A program made the position numbers and the translations under genes. A DNA stretch of 64,000 nucleotides from Nocardia terrae. Its GTDB lineage: Bacteria > Actinomycetota > Actinomycetes > Mycobacteriales > Mycobacteriaceae. Where the stretch lies: NCBI RefSeq assembly GCF_009760405.1, contig NZ_WRPP01000001.1, forward strand, positions 682,001 to 746,000, read 5' to 3'. A model generated the notes under the pieces. It saw only the letters and a list, made by a program, of their open reading frames with translations, had not been told where the DNA came from and ran no database searches. Positions 1 to 8,651 of the stretch are shown piece by piece (positions within the stretch are counted from its first letter, which is position 1; the number at the start of each line of letters is the position of its first letter).

Positions 1-37
1 CCCTGAAAAGTGGCCTGTGAGCGGCCATTATGCGCCG

Positions 38-52
38 TCTCGCTGACCGGGA
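38..52. promoter_or_regulatory. Candidate operator, copy a of a shared 15-bp palindrome
   Basis: TCTCGCTGACCGGGA lies 86 bases upstream of the first gene. It matches the reverse orientation of the consensus TYCCGRTCANCGGGA at 14 of 15 positions. Other copies are at 3622, 3678, 25712, 29484 and, weaker, 46767. The regulator is unknown; the IclR protein encoded at 45792-46625 is my first candidate. The remaining DNA before the first gene shows no gene that I can support. Confidence 0.55.
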
Positions 53-137
53 TCCCCGGGATTTGTGACCCCGGCAACACGCCACGATCGAGGGGTGGCC
101 CAATGACGGGCCGTTCCCGGAAGGACGGAGGCGGCCG

Positions 138-1040
138 ATGCGTATCGGCATGCTCATGCCATATCTCGACGGCCTGGTGACGGACGGTGGATTCCTGCGG
201 GAATTCGCCGCGGCGGCCGAGGAATGCGGTCTGGATTCGATCTGGACCGTGGAACACGTTGTGGTAGCCCAGGATTACGAGCCGCTGTACCCGTACTCGC
301 CCGACGGCCGGATGCCCGGCGGCGATCTCGGGGTACCCATGACCGACCCGCTCGAGACGATCGCGTTCCTCGCGGGCGCGTCGAGCACGCTGCTGTTCGG
401 CACCGCCATGGTGGTGGCGCCGCTGCACAGCCCGGTGGTGCTGGCCAAGCGGGCCGCCACCATCGCCCGCCAGTCGGGCGGGCGGCTGCTGCTCGGTCTC
501 GGAATCGGCTGGCAGAAGGAGGAATACGCGGCGATCGGGGTGCCGTTCGAGGATCGCGGCGGACGGCTCGACGACTGCATCGGCGCCATGCGGGCGCTGT
601 GGACCCAGTCCCCGGCCACCTACCTGGGTGAGCACGTCTCGTTCGAGCGGCAGTTCTGCCTCCCGCAGCCGGAGCGATCGGTGCCGATCATCCTGGGCGG
701 CAACAGCGCTCCCGCGGTGCGCCGTGCCGCCCGGGTCGGGGACGGCTGGTTCCCCTACACGATCTCGTCGGAGGATTTCGCGCGCGGCGCGGACAAGATC
801 CGCGAGATCTGCGGGGCCGCGGGACGTTCCGAGGACGCCGTGGAGATGACCATCTGGCCGGGCTCGTTCGACTTCACCCGCGAGTTCGACCCGGAATACG
901 TCCGGCCCTATGTCACCGCCGGTGCGAGCCGAATCGTGCTCACCCCGCCCATGTTCGGTCCCGGATCGCTGCTCGAGGGCGTGGAGAACCTCGCGGCGTA
1001 CGTGGACCGGTACCGCAACGAGGTGGAGGCGAAGCTGTGA
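138..1040 (+). CDS. LLM-class F420-dependent oxidoreductase
   Basis: This 300-residue protein has the luciferase-like TIM-barrel pattern: an N-terminal MRIGMLMPY strand, DSIWTVEHVV near residues 34-43, a central GGRLLLGLGIGWQKEE segment and the later VPIILGGNS strand. The family uses reduced F420 or flavin for hydride transfer or monooxygenation. The substrate cannot be read from sequence. It is the first gene of a tight three-gene operon: the next gene starts at a GTG overlapping its stop. The start follows GGACGGAGG. A candidate operator copy lies upstream, which suggests co-regulation with the ring-degradation genes elsewhere in the window. Confidence 0.85.
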   Translation: MRIGMLMPYLDGLVTDGGFLREFAAAAEECGLDSIWTVEHVVVAQDYEPLYPYSPDGRMPGGDLGVPMTDPLETIAFLAGASSTLLFGTAMVVAPLHSPVVLAKRAATIARQSGGRLLLGLGIGWQKEEYAAIGVPFEDRGGRLDDCIGAMRALWTQSPATYLGEHVSFERQFCLPQPERSVPIILGGNSAPAVRRAARVGDGWFPYTISSEDFARGADKIREICGAAGRSEDAVEMTIWPGSFDFTREFDPEYVRPYVTAGASRIVLTPPMFGPGSLLEGVENLAAYVDRYRNEVEAKL

Positions 1041-1363
1041 ACCCCGCGACGCCCGTGCGTGTGCTCGACCGCATCGTCCTGCCCGCCGACCGGGCCGAGG
1101 ACTGGCTGTGCCGCTGGCGCGATGAATACCTGCCCGGAGCCAACGCGCGGGGCCTGCGCGCGCCGCAGGTGCTGCACGAGCATACGGGGGCCGATTCGGT
1201 TGCCGTGCAGATCATCTGGGAGCTCGCGGGCATCTACGAGTTCTACGGGATGCGGGGTGCGGCGGCGGCCGATCCGGGTGTCGCGGCCTTCTGGTCCGAT
1301 ACCGATGCCGTCGCACTGACCCGGGAGCGTCACGTGCTCGCCGTCCAGGAGGAACAGTCATGA
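1037..1363 (+). CDS. Small hypothetical protein, likely ferredoxin-like alpha/beta barrel
   Basis: A 108-residue protein starting at a GTG that overlaps the upstream stop codon (GTGA), so translation is probably coupled. No signal peptide or membrane segment is visible. The pattern, a beta strand (VRVLDRIVL), helix, strand (VAVQIIWEL) and Trp-rich helix, resembles NIPSNAP or antibiotic-monooxygenase-type small barrels, but I cannot place it firmly. Its position between an F420-type oxidoreductase and a Dabb-like protein suggests an accessory or small-molecule binding role in the same pathway. Confidence 0.6.
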   Translation: MNPATPVRVLDRIVLPADRAEDWLCRWRDEYLPGANARGLRAPQVLHEHTGADSVAVQIIWELAGIYEFYGMRGAAAADPGVAAFWSDTDAVALTRERHVLAVQEEQS

Positions 1364-1962
1364 GCCGCTGGGTGATTCTCACCGCGCCGCCCGCCGGGGA
1401 CGACGCGGACGCGCAAATCGCCGCCCTGGCCGAGTCGGCGAACACGACGCCCGGCGTCACACACTGCTCGGCGGGCGTCGACCTGCCCGGCAGTACCGGC
1501 GGACTGGGCGCGGTCTGGGACCTCGCCGCCGACGCCGCACCCGCGACGGTGCTGCCGGTCCTGCCCGACACCGCCGACGTGGTGCCACTGGCTCCGGTGC
1601 ACGCCCGCGTGGTCCGATTGGACTCCGCTCGCCGCATCAAGCGCACCCTGCTGCTGACCGTGCGCCACGGCACGGCCCCGGAGACGGTGGCGCGCTTCGA
1701 ATCCGATCTGATGGCCATGCCCGCCCACATCTCTGCCATCAAGTCCTGGTCGCTGAGCCGGGTGCCGGGTCATGCGCGCTGGACCCACGTCTGGGAGCAG
1801 GAGTTCCTCGATCCCGACGGACTCAATGGCGATTACCTGCTGCATCCGTATCACTGGACGCATGTGGATCGCTGGTTCGACGCGGAGGCGCCGGGTTCCA
1901 TCGTGGAACCCGCGATCGCGCATCTGTATCGCTGGGCCGACGGGCCGGTGCTGGGGAACTAG
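1360..1962 (+). CDS. Dabb-like (stress-responsive A/B barrel) protein
   Basis: A 200-residue protein whose ATG overlaps the previous stop (ATGA). The C-terminal half has the Dabb pattern: a strand RTLLLTVRHG, a segment ending ISAIKSWSLS, then ARWTHVWEQEF and YLLHPYHWTHVDRWF. Dabb domains are small dimeric barrels found in cyclases, in decarboxylase-like enzymes and in proteins without known activity. The N-terminal half may be a second diverged copy. The stop shares four bases (CTAG) with the stop of the convergent acyl-CoA ligase gene, so there is no room for a terminator between them. Confidence 0.6.
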   Translation: MSRWVILTAPPAGDDADAQIAALAESANTTPGVTHCSAGVDLPGSTGGLGAVWDLAADAAPATVLPVLPDTADVVPLAPVHARVVRLDSARRIKRTLLLTVRHGTAPETVARFESDLMAMPAHISAIKSWSLSRVPGHARWTHVWEQEFLDPDGLNGDYLLHPYHWTHVDRWFDAEAPGSIVEPAIAHLYRWADGPVLGN

Positions 1963-3569
1963 GCCCGATCGCGCAGGCGCTGTTTGAGCACCTTGCCGCC
2001 GGCATTGCGCGGGAGGTCGTCGACGAGGACGACCTCTCGTGGCACCTTGTACCCGGCCAATCGGGAGCGGGACCATTCGATGATGGCGGCGGGATCGGCG
2101 GTCGCTCCGTCGGCGGGCACCACCACCGCGCGGCCGACCTCGCCGAGGCGGTCGTTCGGGATGCCGATCACCGCGACATCGCGAATATCGGGATGCTCCA
2201 GCAGGACTCGTTCGATCTCGGCCGGATAGGCGTTGAAGCCGCCGACGATGAACATGTCCTTGAGGCGGTCGGTGATGCGCAGGTAGCCCTCCTCGTCGAG
2301 GGTGCCGACGTCGCCGGTGTGCAGGAAGCCGTCGGCGTCGATGGCGGCGGCGGTGGCCTCGGGATCGTCGAGGTAGCCGAGCATGACGTTCGGCCCGCGG
2401 ACGGTGATCTCGCCGGGCTCGCCGGGCTCCACCGGTTTGCCGTCGCGGTCGAGGATGCGGATCTCACTGCCCTGCAAGCCTTTTCCGACCGTGCCCGCGA
2501 CCAGTTCGGCGGGTGCGTCGGGTGGGCAGATGGAGACCACGCCGATGGATTCGGTGAGGCCGTAGGCGGTGAAGACGTAGGGTACGCGCAGGTCGTCGCG
2601 GATGCGGCGGACCAGCTCGGCCGGGACGGTCGCGCCGCCGGTACCGGCCAGGCGTAGCGAGCCGAGCATGTAGTTGTCGTGGTCGGCCGCGAGCAGGTCG
2701 GTGAAAAGCGTTGGGGGACCGGCCAGCACGGTGATGCGCTCGCTCTCGATGAGCCGCAGCGCGGCCGTGGTGTCGAAGCGCTCCATCGGCACCATGGTGG
2801 CGGTGCGCAGCAGACAGGCCAGGATCCCGGCCTTGTAGCCGAAGGTGTGCGAGAACGGATTCACCAGCAGGTATCGATCGCGGGGGCGCAGGGTGACCGC
2901 GTCGGCCCACTGCGAGAACACTTCCAGGGTCTGCCGGTGGGTGGCCAGCACGCCCTTGGGCGCGCCGGTGGTGCCGGAGGTGAACAGGATGTCGGAGACG
3001 GAATCCGGCTCGACCTCGGCGGTGCGGTCTCGCGTCGACTGCGGGTCGATCACGGTGCCGGGGGCCAGGAAGCCCTCCCACGAGCTGATGTCCCAGTCCG
3101 CGTCGCCCTCGCCGCGGGCATCGTCGAGCAGGATCAGATGTTCGAGATCCGGTAGCGGACGCCCGGATTCGGCCAGCATGGCCGGATAGTCCCGGCCGAG
3201 GAACTGCTGCACCGTGCACACGGCTTTCGCGTTGCTGCGGGCCAGGACCTCCGCGGTCTCCGCGCCGCGTAGCCGGGTGCTGATCGGTACCAAAGTGACG
3301 CCCGCGCCGAGCATTCCGAGCGCCGTCACGATCCAGCGCACACTGTTGGGCGCCCAGATCCCGACCCGGTCCCCGACCTCGAGCCCGGAGGCCATGGCGG
3401 CCCGTGTCACCCCGGCGACCTCCTCGGCCAACTCGGCGAACGTGAAGCGCCCGGCCGGTCCGGCGATCGCGACCGCGTCCGGATATCGCCGCGCCCTGTC
3501 CGCCACCAGACCCGGAATGGTCATCACGGGTCCGACCGCGGAGCTCCCGCCCGAGTGCCGCCGATCCAT
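1959..3569 (-). CDS. Acyl-CoA ligase (AMP-forming), FadD3-like
   Basis: A 536-residue ANL-superfamily enzyme that activates a carboxylic acid to its CoA thioester through an acyl-adenylate. Visible motifs are the P-loop FTSGTTGAPKG, the FTAYGLTES motif, the hinge ITDRLKDMFIVGGFN and the C-terminal lysine in PRNAGGKVLK. The overall look is closest to FadD3, the CoA ligase for the CD-ring propionate left by steroid degradation, but substrate assignment is tentative. I chose the ATG at 3569 because AGGA precedes it. ATGs at 3656 and 3524 are alternatives; the longer one adds unlikely sequence that runs through an operator copy. Candidate operators lie 53 and 109 bases upstream. Confidence 0.8.
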   Translation of the reverse strand: MDRRHSGGSSAVGPVMTIPGLVADRARRYPDAVAIAGPAGRFTFAELAEEVAGVTRAAMASGLEVGDRVGIWAPNSVRWIVTALGMLGAGVTLVPISTRLRGAETAEVLARSNAKAVCTVQQFLGRDYPAMLAESGRPLPDLEHLILLDDARGEGDADWDISSWEGFLAPGTVIDPQSTRDRTAEVEPDSVSDILFTSGTTGAPKGVLATHRQTLEVFSQWADAVTLRPRDRYLLVNPFSHTFGYKAGILACLLRTATMVPMERFDTTAALRLIESERITVLAGPPTLFTDLLAADHDNYMLGSLRLAGTGGATVPAELVRRIRDDLRVPYVFTAYGLTESIGVVSICPPDAPAELVAGTVGKGLQGSEIRILDRDGKPVEPGEPGEITVRGPNVMLGYLDDPEATAAAIDADGFLHTGDVGTLDEEGYLRITDRLKDMFIVGGFNAYPAEIERVLLEHPDIRDVAVIGIPNDRLGEVGRAVVVPADGATADPAAIIEWSRSRLAGYKVPREVVLVDDLPRNAGGKVLKQRLRDRA

Positions 3570-3621
3570 CCGCCCATCCTGCCCCAGCGCCGCCTGATGA
3601 ATTCCCATTTTCGGAGTGCCA

Positions 3622-3636
3622 TCCCGCTGACCGGGC
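3622..3636. promoter_or_regulatory. Candidate operator, copy b of the shared palindrome
   Basis: TCCCGCTGACCGGGC matches the reverse orientation of TYCCGRTCANCGGGA at 14 of 15 positions. It sits 53 bases upstream of the acyl-CoA ligase start, in the divergent intergenic region shared with the PPDK-like gene. Confidence 0.6.
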
Positions 3637-3677
3637 GTGCCAGCGGGCCTCCCCAATTTCTTGGCGCGGCGTGTCCA

Positions 3678-3692
3678 TTCCGGTCATCGGGA
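3678..3692. promoter_or_regulatory. Candidate operator, copy c of the shared palindrome
   Basis: TTCCGGTCATCGGGA is a full match to the consensus. It lies 139 bases upstream of the PPDK-like start and 56 bases from copy b. Two copies in one divergent region fit control of both directions. Confidence 0.65.
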
Positions 3693-3831
3693 TGGGAGTT
3701 GGGTGTGTGGGCGGTCACGCGGCACTCTCGTTGTAGTGGTCCCGAGGGGGGACGGGATATTGCCCGGCAGGCCGCTCGAGCAGCGGCGGAGCGCTGGAGT
3801 GCGGATGAATTCAGGATCTCGGAGGAGTGAC

Positions 3832-5982
3832 ATGACGGCCGGAACGGAGTTGGTGCGGCGCCCCGATGCGGGTGCGGCGACCGTTGTCGAACTCGACGGC
3901 GCGTGCGGGCTGTCGCGGGACACGATCGGCGGCAAGGCATGGAGCATCGATCACATGCGGGCGCTCGGTCTGCCGGTGCCGCCGGCGTTCGTCATCACCA
4001 CCGACGGCTGGGCCGATTACACGCGGCGCGGCTCGATCGCCGAGGAGATCTGGGCGCAGGTGCGCGACGGCATCGCCATGATCGAGCGCGGCACCGGGCG
4101 GCGTTTCGGGTCGGTCGAGCGCCCGCTGCTGGTGTCGGTGCGTTCGGGCGCGGCCATCTCCATGCCCGGGATGATGGACACCGTCCTGAACCTCGGCATG
4201 ACCGCCGCGGTGGAGGAGGCGCTGGCCGCCGAGACCCGCAATGCCGGCTATGCCGAGGACACCCGGCGGCGTTTCGTCCAGCAATACCGCGAGACCGTGC
4301 TCGGGGACGAGAACGGTGTCGTCCCGGTCGATCCGTGGGAGCAGTTGCGCGGCGCGGTCGAAGCGGTGTTCCGGTCCTGGGATTCCCCGCGCGCCAAGAC
4401 CTATCGCGCCCATCGCGGCGTGGCCGACACCCTGGGCACCGCGGTCACCGTGCAGGCCATGGTGTTCGGCAATCTCGACGAATTCTCCGGCACCGGAGTG
4501 CTTTTCAGTCGCAACCCGAACACCGGCGACGGTCCCGTCTACGGCGAGTGGCTGGTCGGCGGGCAGGGCGAGGACGTGGTGTCGGGCCGCCTGACCCCGC
4601 GCCCGCTCGACGATCTGGCCGCCGCCCAGCCCGCGGTGCACGCGCGGCTCATCGCCGCCGCCGAGCTGCTCGAGCGGGACGGCCGCGACCTCCAGGACGT
4701 GGAGTTCACCGTCGAGTCCGGGACCTTGTGGCTGCTGCAGTCGCGCCCGGCCAAGCGTTCGGCGCGGGCCGCCGTGCGCGCCGCGGTCGCCATGGTCGAG
4801 GAGGGGCTGATCGGCGCCGACGAGGCGCTGGATCGGGTGAGCGCCGATCAGGTGCGCGAGGTGCTGCGCCCGGCCTCCGGCGACACCGGTGACCAGCAGC
4901 CGCTGGCACGGGGCGAATCCGCCTGCCCCGGACTGGCTTCCGGCGTGGTCGTCACCGATCCCGACGAGGCCGAGGTGCGCGCGGAGGCGGGCGAGGACGT
5001 CATCCTGGTCCGCCCCACCACCAGCCCCGACGACCTGCACGGCATGATCGCCGCGCGCGCCATCGTCACCGAATTGGGCGGCACCACGTCGCATGCCGCG
5101 CTCGTCAGCCGTGAACTCGGCCGCCCGTGCGTGGTCGGCTGCGGACCGGGTGTGGTCGCCGCGCTCGCCGGTAGGACCGTGACCGTCGACGGCGGAGCCG
5201 GTTTGGTGCTGCCCGGTGCGGTCGTGGCCAAGCCGGTCGAGCAGTCCGTGCTCGACGATGTCGCCCAGCTCGCCCAGTGGGTGGGGGTGGACGGCGACCG
5301 CCTGGCCGAGCGCCTCGAGCAGCGCGTCACCGAAGATGTTGAGCAGGAGGAAGTTTCCGTGACCGCACCTGTCACCGAGCTGGCCGTGCTGCGCCTGATC
5401 GGCATCAAGGGCCGGGTGAACGCCGACAATCTGGCGTTGAGCCTGTTCGCCGACGCTGTCGAAATCGCCGCCTGCTGTGAGGGTTTGGTGACCGCCGGCT
5501 TCTGCGCCACCACACCCGCCGGTTTCCGCATCACCCCCGAGGGTCGTCCGCGCCTGGCGCAGTTGCTCGACGCGGAGCGCGAGACCGTCGACGCGGCCGC
5601 CATGACCGTCGCCTACGACGAATTCTGCGTCTTCAACGCCGATCTCAAGGTCATCATCACCGACTGGCAGATGAAGGACCCGGCCACCGTCAATGACCAC
5701 GCGGACGCCGAGTACGACGGTTCGGTCCTGGCCCGGCTCAACGACACTCACCAACGCCTGCGGCCGCTGATCGCCCGTCTCGGCGGACTGGCCCCGCGCC
5801 TGTCGCGCTACCTGGATCGGCTCGACCGTGCGGTGGAGCGCATCGCCGAAGGGGACCACACCTATGTGGCGCGGCCCATCATGGACAGCTATCACACCGT
5901 CTGGTTCGAGCTGCACGAAGATCTGATCGGGCTGTGCGGGCTGACCCGTGCGGAAGAGGCGGCGGCCGGCCGTGCCCACTGA
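3832..5982 (+). CDS. PPDK-like phosphotransferase lacking the PEP/pyruvate barrel
   Basis: A 716-residue protein; the ATG at 3832 follows GGAGG. Residues about 20-350 form the ATP-grasp half of pyruvate phosphate dikinase, with SVRSGAAISMPGMMDTVLN, a SGTGVLFSRNPNTGDG loop and VEFTVESGTLWLLQSRP. Residues about 360-460 are the swivelling phosphohistidine domain, with GGTTSHAALVSRELGRP and the phospho-acceptor His at residue 421. The roughly 350-residue PEP/pyruvate TIM barrel of full-length PPDK (about 880 residues) is missing. In its place are about 250 residues that begin with a winged-helix-like segment (ELAVLRLIGIKGRVNADNL to FRITPEGRPRLAQLL). The phosphate acceptor is therefore unknown. 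M. tuberculosis PpdK is also reported without the C-terminal barrel. The stop overlaps the start of the phosphatase gene. Confidence 0.8.
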   Translation: MTAGTELVRRPDAGAATVVELDGACGLSRDTIGGKAWSIDHMRALGLPVPPAFVITTDGWADYTRRGSIAEEIWAQVRDGIAMIERGTGRRFGSVERPLLVSVRSGAAISMPGMMDTVLNLGMTAAVEEALAAETRNAGYAEDTRRRFVQQYRETVLGDENGVVPVDPWEQLRGAVEAVFRSWDSPRAKTYRAHRGVADTLGTAVTVQAMVFGNLDEFSGTGVLFSRNPNTGDGPVYGEWLVGGQGEDVVSGRLTPRPLDDLAAAQPAVHARLIAAAELLERDGRDLQDVEFTVESGTLWLLQSRPAKRSARAAVRAAVAMVEEGLIGADEALDRVSADQVREVLRPASGDTGDQQPLARGESACPGLASGVVVTDPDEAEVRAEAGEDVILVRPTTSPDDLHGMIAARAIVTELGGTTSHAALVSRELGRPCVVGCGPGVVAALAGRTVTVDGGAGLVLPGAVVAKPVEQSVLDDVAQLAQWVGVDGDRLAERLEQRVTEDVEQEEVSVTAPVTELAVLRLIGIKGRVNADNLALSLFADAVEIAACCEGLVTAGFCATTPAGFRITPEGRPRLAQLLDAERETVDAAAMTVAYDEFCVFNADLKVIITDWQMKDPATVNDHADAEYDGSVLARLNDTHQRLRPLIARLGGLAPRLSRYLDRLDRAVERIAEGDHTYVARPIMDSYHTVWFELHEDLIGLCGLTRAEEAAAGRAH

Positions 5983-6733
5983 TTCGATGCCGAACCGCTG
6001 GATCGACTTCGCCCAGATCGACAATGTCCGGGACCTGGGCGGGCTGCCCGTAACCGGCGGCGGCAGCACGCGTTTCGGCGTGGTTCTGCGGTCCTCGACG
6101 CTGCAGCAGGCCACCTGCGAGGACCTCTCGCAACTGGTCGAGCGGCTGGGCCTGCGCACCGTCATCGACCTGCGCCTGCCCGACGAGGTGGAACGCGAAG
6201 GCTATGGGCTGATCGCCGACGCCGAGCTGACCATCGCGAACCTTCCGATCCGCAAGTCGCCCCAATCCTCGCTGGCGGCACGGGATCTGGTGCCGGACAA
6301 GACCCGTGTCGATCTCACCGAGCTCTACGGGCAGCTGCTGGCGGGCAGCGGCGAGCACATCGTCGCGGCGGTACGGCTCATCATCGACCCGGGCAAGCAT
6401 GCGATCCTGTTCCATTGCGCGGCAGGCAAAGACCGCACCGGCGTGCTGGCCGCCGTGCTGCTGGACGCGGTGGGCGTCCCCGCCGAATCGATCGCCTACG
6501 ACTACGCGCTCACCAATGAGCGTATTCAGAAGGTCCGCGACCGGCTCGACGCCCTGCCCTCCTACGAGGGTCTGCCGCAGACCAACACCGGAATTCTCGC
6601 CGTCGCACCGGAAGTCATGACGCGTTTCCTCGCCAACCTCTACGCCGAACATGGCGGGGCGGCCAAATGGCTGCTTGCCCAGGGTCTTTCGGAATCCGAG
6701 CTGAGCAGGTTGCGAGAGGCTCTGGTCGCCTGA
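5972..6733 (+). CDS. Tyrosine-phosphatase-like enzyme (MptpB/LipA family), cytosolic
   Basis: A 253-residue protein with the Cys-based phosphatase P-loop HCAAGKDRTG near residues 150-160. The N-terminal RDLGGLPVTGGG segment is typical of the MptpB/LipA family. These enzymes hydrolyse phosphotyrosine and often other aryl or lipid phosphates. No signal peptide is present, unlike the two paralogues at 21-23 kb. GTG 5972 is the chosen start; it overlaps the end of the PPDK-like gene by 11 bases and is preceded by GAAGAGG. GTG 5948 and ATG 5987 are alternatives. Coupling to a phosphotransferase gene suggests the two act on the same phosphorylated compound or on the phosphohistidine enzyme itself. 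Confidence 0.85.
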   Translation: MPTDSMPNRWIDFAQIDNVRDLGGLPVTGGGSTRFGVVLRSSTLQQATCEDLSQLVERLGLRTVIDLRLPDEVEREGYGLIADAELTIANLPIRKSPQSSLAARDLVPDKTRVDLTELYGQLLAGSGEHIVAAVRLIIDPGKHAILFHCAAGKDRTGVLAAVLLDAVGVPAESIAYDYALTNERIQKVRDRLDALPSYEGLPQTNTGILAVAPEVMTRFLANLYAEHGGAAKWLLAQGLSESELSRLREALVA

Positions 6734-6756
6734 ACGGCGCGGCGATCCAGTACCGC

Positions 6757-7749
6757 TCATGCGTCCCGGCGAGATCGATGAAGTGGGGGGAGGAGGGAGT
6801 TGACGCCGGGTGGGAGGGTGTCGGTGTCGGCCGCCTCGTGCAGGAAGGTTTCCAGGGTTGCCTGGAATGCCGCGGAGGCGTGGGTCCGGGCTACGTCCTT
6901 GCGGTGGGCCAGTGCGACGATGCGGTGCAGGCCGTGTTCGGTGCTGCCGGGGCGGTGGGGTGTGCGCTCGCCCGACAGTGGAATTCCGCGCAGTCCGGGC
7001 CGTCCGGCCAGCACCGTGCTGGGGACCACCGCCACTCCGAGGCCGACCTCGACGAAGCGCAGGACCGCGTCCATTTCGCCGCCCTCCACCGCGAAGCGGG
7101 GTTCGAAGCCGGACTGGCGGCAGGCGCTGATCGTGGCTTCGCGGATGTCGTAGCCCTGCCGGAACATGACGAGCGGGCGGTCCCGCAGGTCGGTGATGCG
7201 CAGATGCGGGCGGTCGGGCAGGGAGGTGTCGTCGATGCGGGCGGCGACCATCAGGTCCTCGCGCAGGATCGGGGTGGTGGCCAGCGGAGTGTCGTCGGCC
7301 AGCGGCAGGATCACCAGTGCCAGATCGAGTTCGCCCCTGGTCAATTGGCGCACCAGATCGCGTGAGCCGCCCTCCTCGACCAGGAGCCGGATGCCCGGGT
7401 ACGCGTCGTGGTAGCGGCGCAGGGCGTCGGCCAGCAGGCTCGAGCACAGGGACGGCGTCGCACCGAGGCGGACCCGGCCGCGGCGCAGTCCGGCGAGCTC
7501 CTGGACCTCGAGCCGGGCGCTGTCGACATCGGCGAGGATGCGGGTCGCCAGCGGGAGCAGCGCCTCGCCGGCCGGGGTCAGGGTGATATTGCCGCGGGCG
7601 CGGCTGAACAGTTCCGCGCCGAGTTCGGTTTCCAGGACCCGGATCTGCTTGGACAGGGAAGGCTGGGCGACGCCGAGGGTGTCGGCGGCGCGGGTGAAGT
7701 GCTGAGCCCGGGCTACCGCCAGGAAGTACGACAACTGCTGCAACTGCAC
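6757..7749 (-). CDS. LysR-family transcriptional regulator
   Basis: A 330-residue protein with the N-terminal LysR winged helix-turn-helix (FLAVARAQHFTRAADTLGVA, then QPSLSKQIRVLETELGAELF) and a two-subdomain effector-binding region (residues about 90-300). It is convergent with the phosphatase gene and divergent from sdhCAB, so control of the sdh genes or self-repression is plausible. The GTG start at 7749 has no Shine-Dalgarno sequence. ATAGCCTAGGACTAT, a LysR-box-like inverted repeat, begins four bases upstream, so the message may be leaderless. The ligand is unknown. Confidence 0.88.
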   Translation of the reverse strand: MQLQQLSYFLAVARAQHFTRAADTLGVAQPSLSKQIRVLETELGAELFSRARGNITLTPAGEALLPLATRILADVDSARLEVQELAGLRRGRVRLGATPSLCSSLLADALRRYHDAYPGIRLLVEEGGSRDLVRQLTRGELDLALVILPLADDTPLATTPILREDLMVAARIDDTSLPDRPHLRITDLRDRPLVMFRQGYDIREATISACRQSGFEPRFAVEGGEMDAVLRFVEVGLGVAVVPSTVLAGRPGLRGIPLSGERTPHRPGSTEHGLHRIVALAHRKDVARTHASAAFQATLETFLHEAADTDTLPPGVNSLLPPLHRSRRDA

Positions 7750-7753
7750 ATCG

Positions 7754-7768
7754 ATAGCCTAGGACTAT
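7754..7768. promoter_or_regulatory. LysR-box-like inverted repeat
   Basis: ATAGCCTAGGACTAT has ATAG/CTAT arms around CCTAGG and abuts the lysR start. It may be the autoregulatory site or overlap the promoter. TAGGACTATT also occurs at 46654-46663 upstream of iclR, so part of it may be a promoter element rather than an operator. Confidence 0.35.
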
Positions 7769-7959
7769 TGAGTGCGTGATTTCGATTCCGAGGCGATGAT
7801 CACACCTGGTCGGGGCGGCGGCGTGTGACATCCTTCACGTCGCGAATTCACTACTCGCAGTCGTAATCCCGGCCGCAGCTCGGTTCATAGACCACGGCCA
7901 TGGTCACCAGATCCAAGCGGACTTGGACCGGTCGTGCGGGGCGGACGTAGCTTCCGGTC

Positions 7960-8649
7960 ATGGCTGTCGCATTACCCCAGCTCTACCGCACGACGGTGGG
8001 CAAGAAAGCCGTGATGGCGGTGACCGGGGGCATCCTCGTGTTGTTCCTGCTCGGCCACATGGCCGGGAACTTGAAGATCTTTCTGGGCGCGTCCGATTTC
8101 AACCACTACGCCGACTGGCTGCGGACGGTCGGTGAGCCCGCGATCCCGCGTCGGGGGCTGCTGACGGTCGCGGAGGTCGTGCTCGGTGTGAGCGTGATCC
8201 TGCACATGTGGTCGGCCGTCTCCCTCGCCCGCACGGCGCGCCGGGCCCGGCCGATCAGGTACGCGGCCAAGCGGAAGTCGCATGCCCACGGCTATGCCGT
8301 GCACACCATGCGGTGGGGCGGGGTCATCATCGCGCTGTACGTGGTCTGGCATCTGCTGGATCTGACCTTCGGCGCGGTGAATCCCAAGGGCGGCAACGCG
8401 ACTCCCTATGCGAAGGTCGTCGCCGACTTCGCGCCGTCGCACTGGTATGTGACGGTGTTCTATGTTCTCGCCGTGGTCCTGGTGGGGCTGCATCTGCGGC
8501 ACGGCATCCGCAGCGCCGCACAGACTTTGGGCCTCACTGCGGGGCGCGGGGCGCGTGGTTTCGAGCTGCTCGCGGCCGCCGTGTCCATTCTGCTCGTGGC
8601 GGGCTTTCTGGCCGTCCCGATCGCCGTCTCCTTCGGATGGGTGAAATAG
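7960..8649 (+). CDS. sdhC: Succinate dehydrogenase cytochrome b subunit
   Basis: A 229-residue membrane subunit. The N-terminal [20 protein letters not shown] and [12 protein letters not shown], with a haem-ligand-type His, are typical of the five-helix, single-subunit anchors of type B succinate:quinone reductases. Later hydrophobic segments are at about residues 65-90, 110-135, 150-175 and 195-220. It passes electrons from SdhB to menaquinone. It is first in sdhCAB with no sdhD, the order and subunit sizes of the mycobacterial Sdh1 complex. GACCA/TGGTC inverted arms at 7890-7905 lie in the promoter region. Confidence 0.92.
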   Translation: MAVALPQLYRTTVGKKAVMAVTGGILVLFLLGHMAGNLKIFLGASDFNHYADWLRTVGEPAIPRRGLLTVAEVVLGVSVILHMWSAVSLARTARRARPIRYAAKRKSHAHGYAVHTMRWGGVIIALYVVWHLLDLTFGAVNPKGGNATPYAKVVADFAPSHWYVTVFYVLAVVLVGLHLRHGIRSAAQTLGLTAGRGARGFELLAAAVSILLVAGFLAVPIAVSFGWVK

Positions 8650-8651
8650 CC

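Noticed and set aside
1951..1962. Terminator between the Dabb-like gene and the acyl-CoA ligase
   Set aside because: The two stops overlap in CTAG, and no inverted repeat is present around them.
3811..6165. Long antisense open frame (784 codons) over the PPDK-like gene
   Set aside because: The plus strand encodes a clear PPDK-type protein with catalytic motifs. The antisense frame has no recognisable domain and is the usual by-product of GC-rich codon bias.
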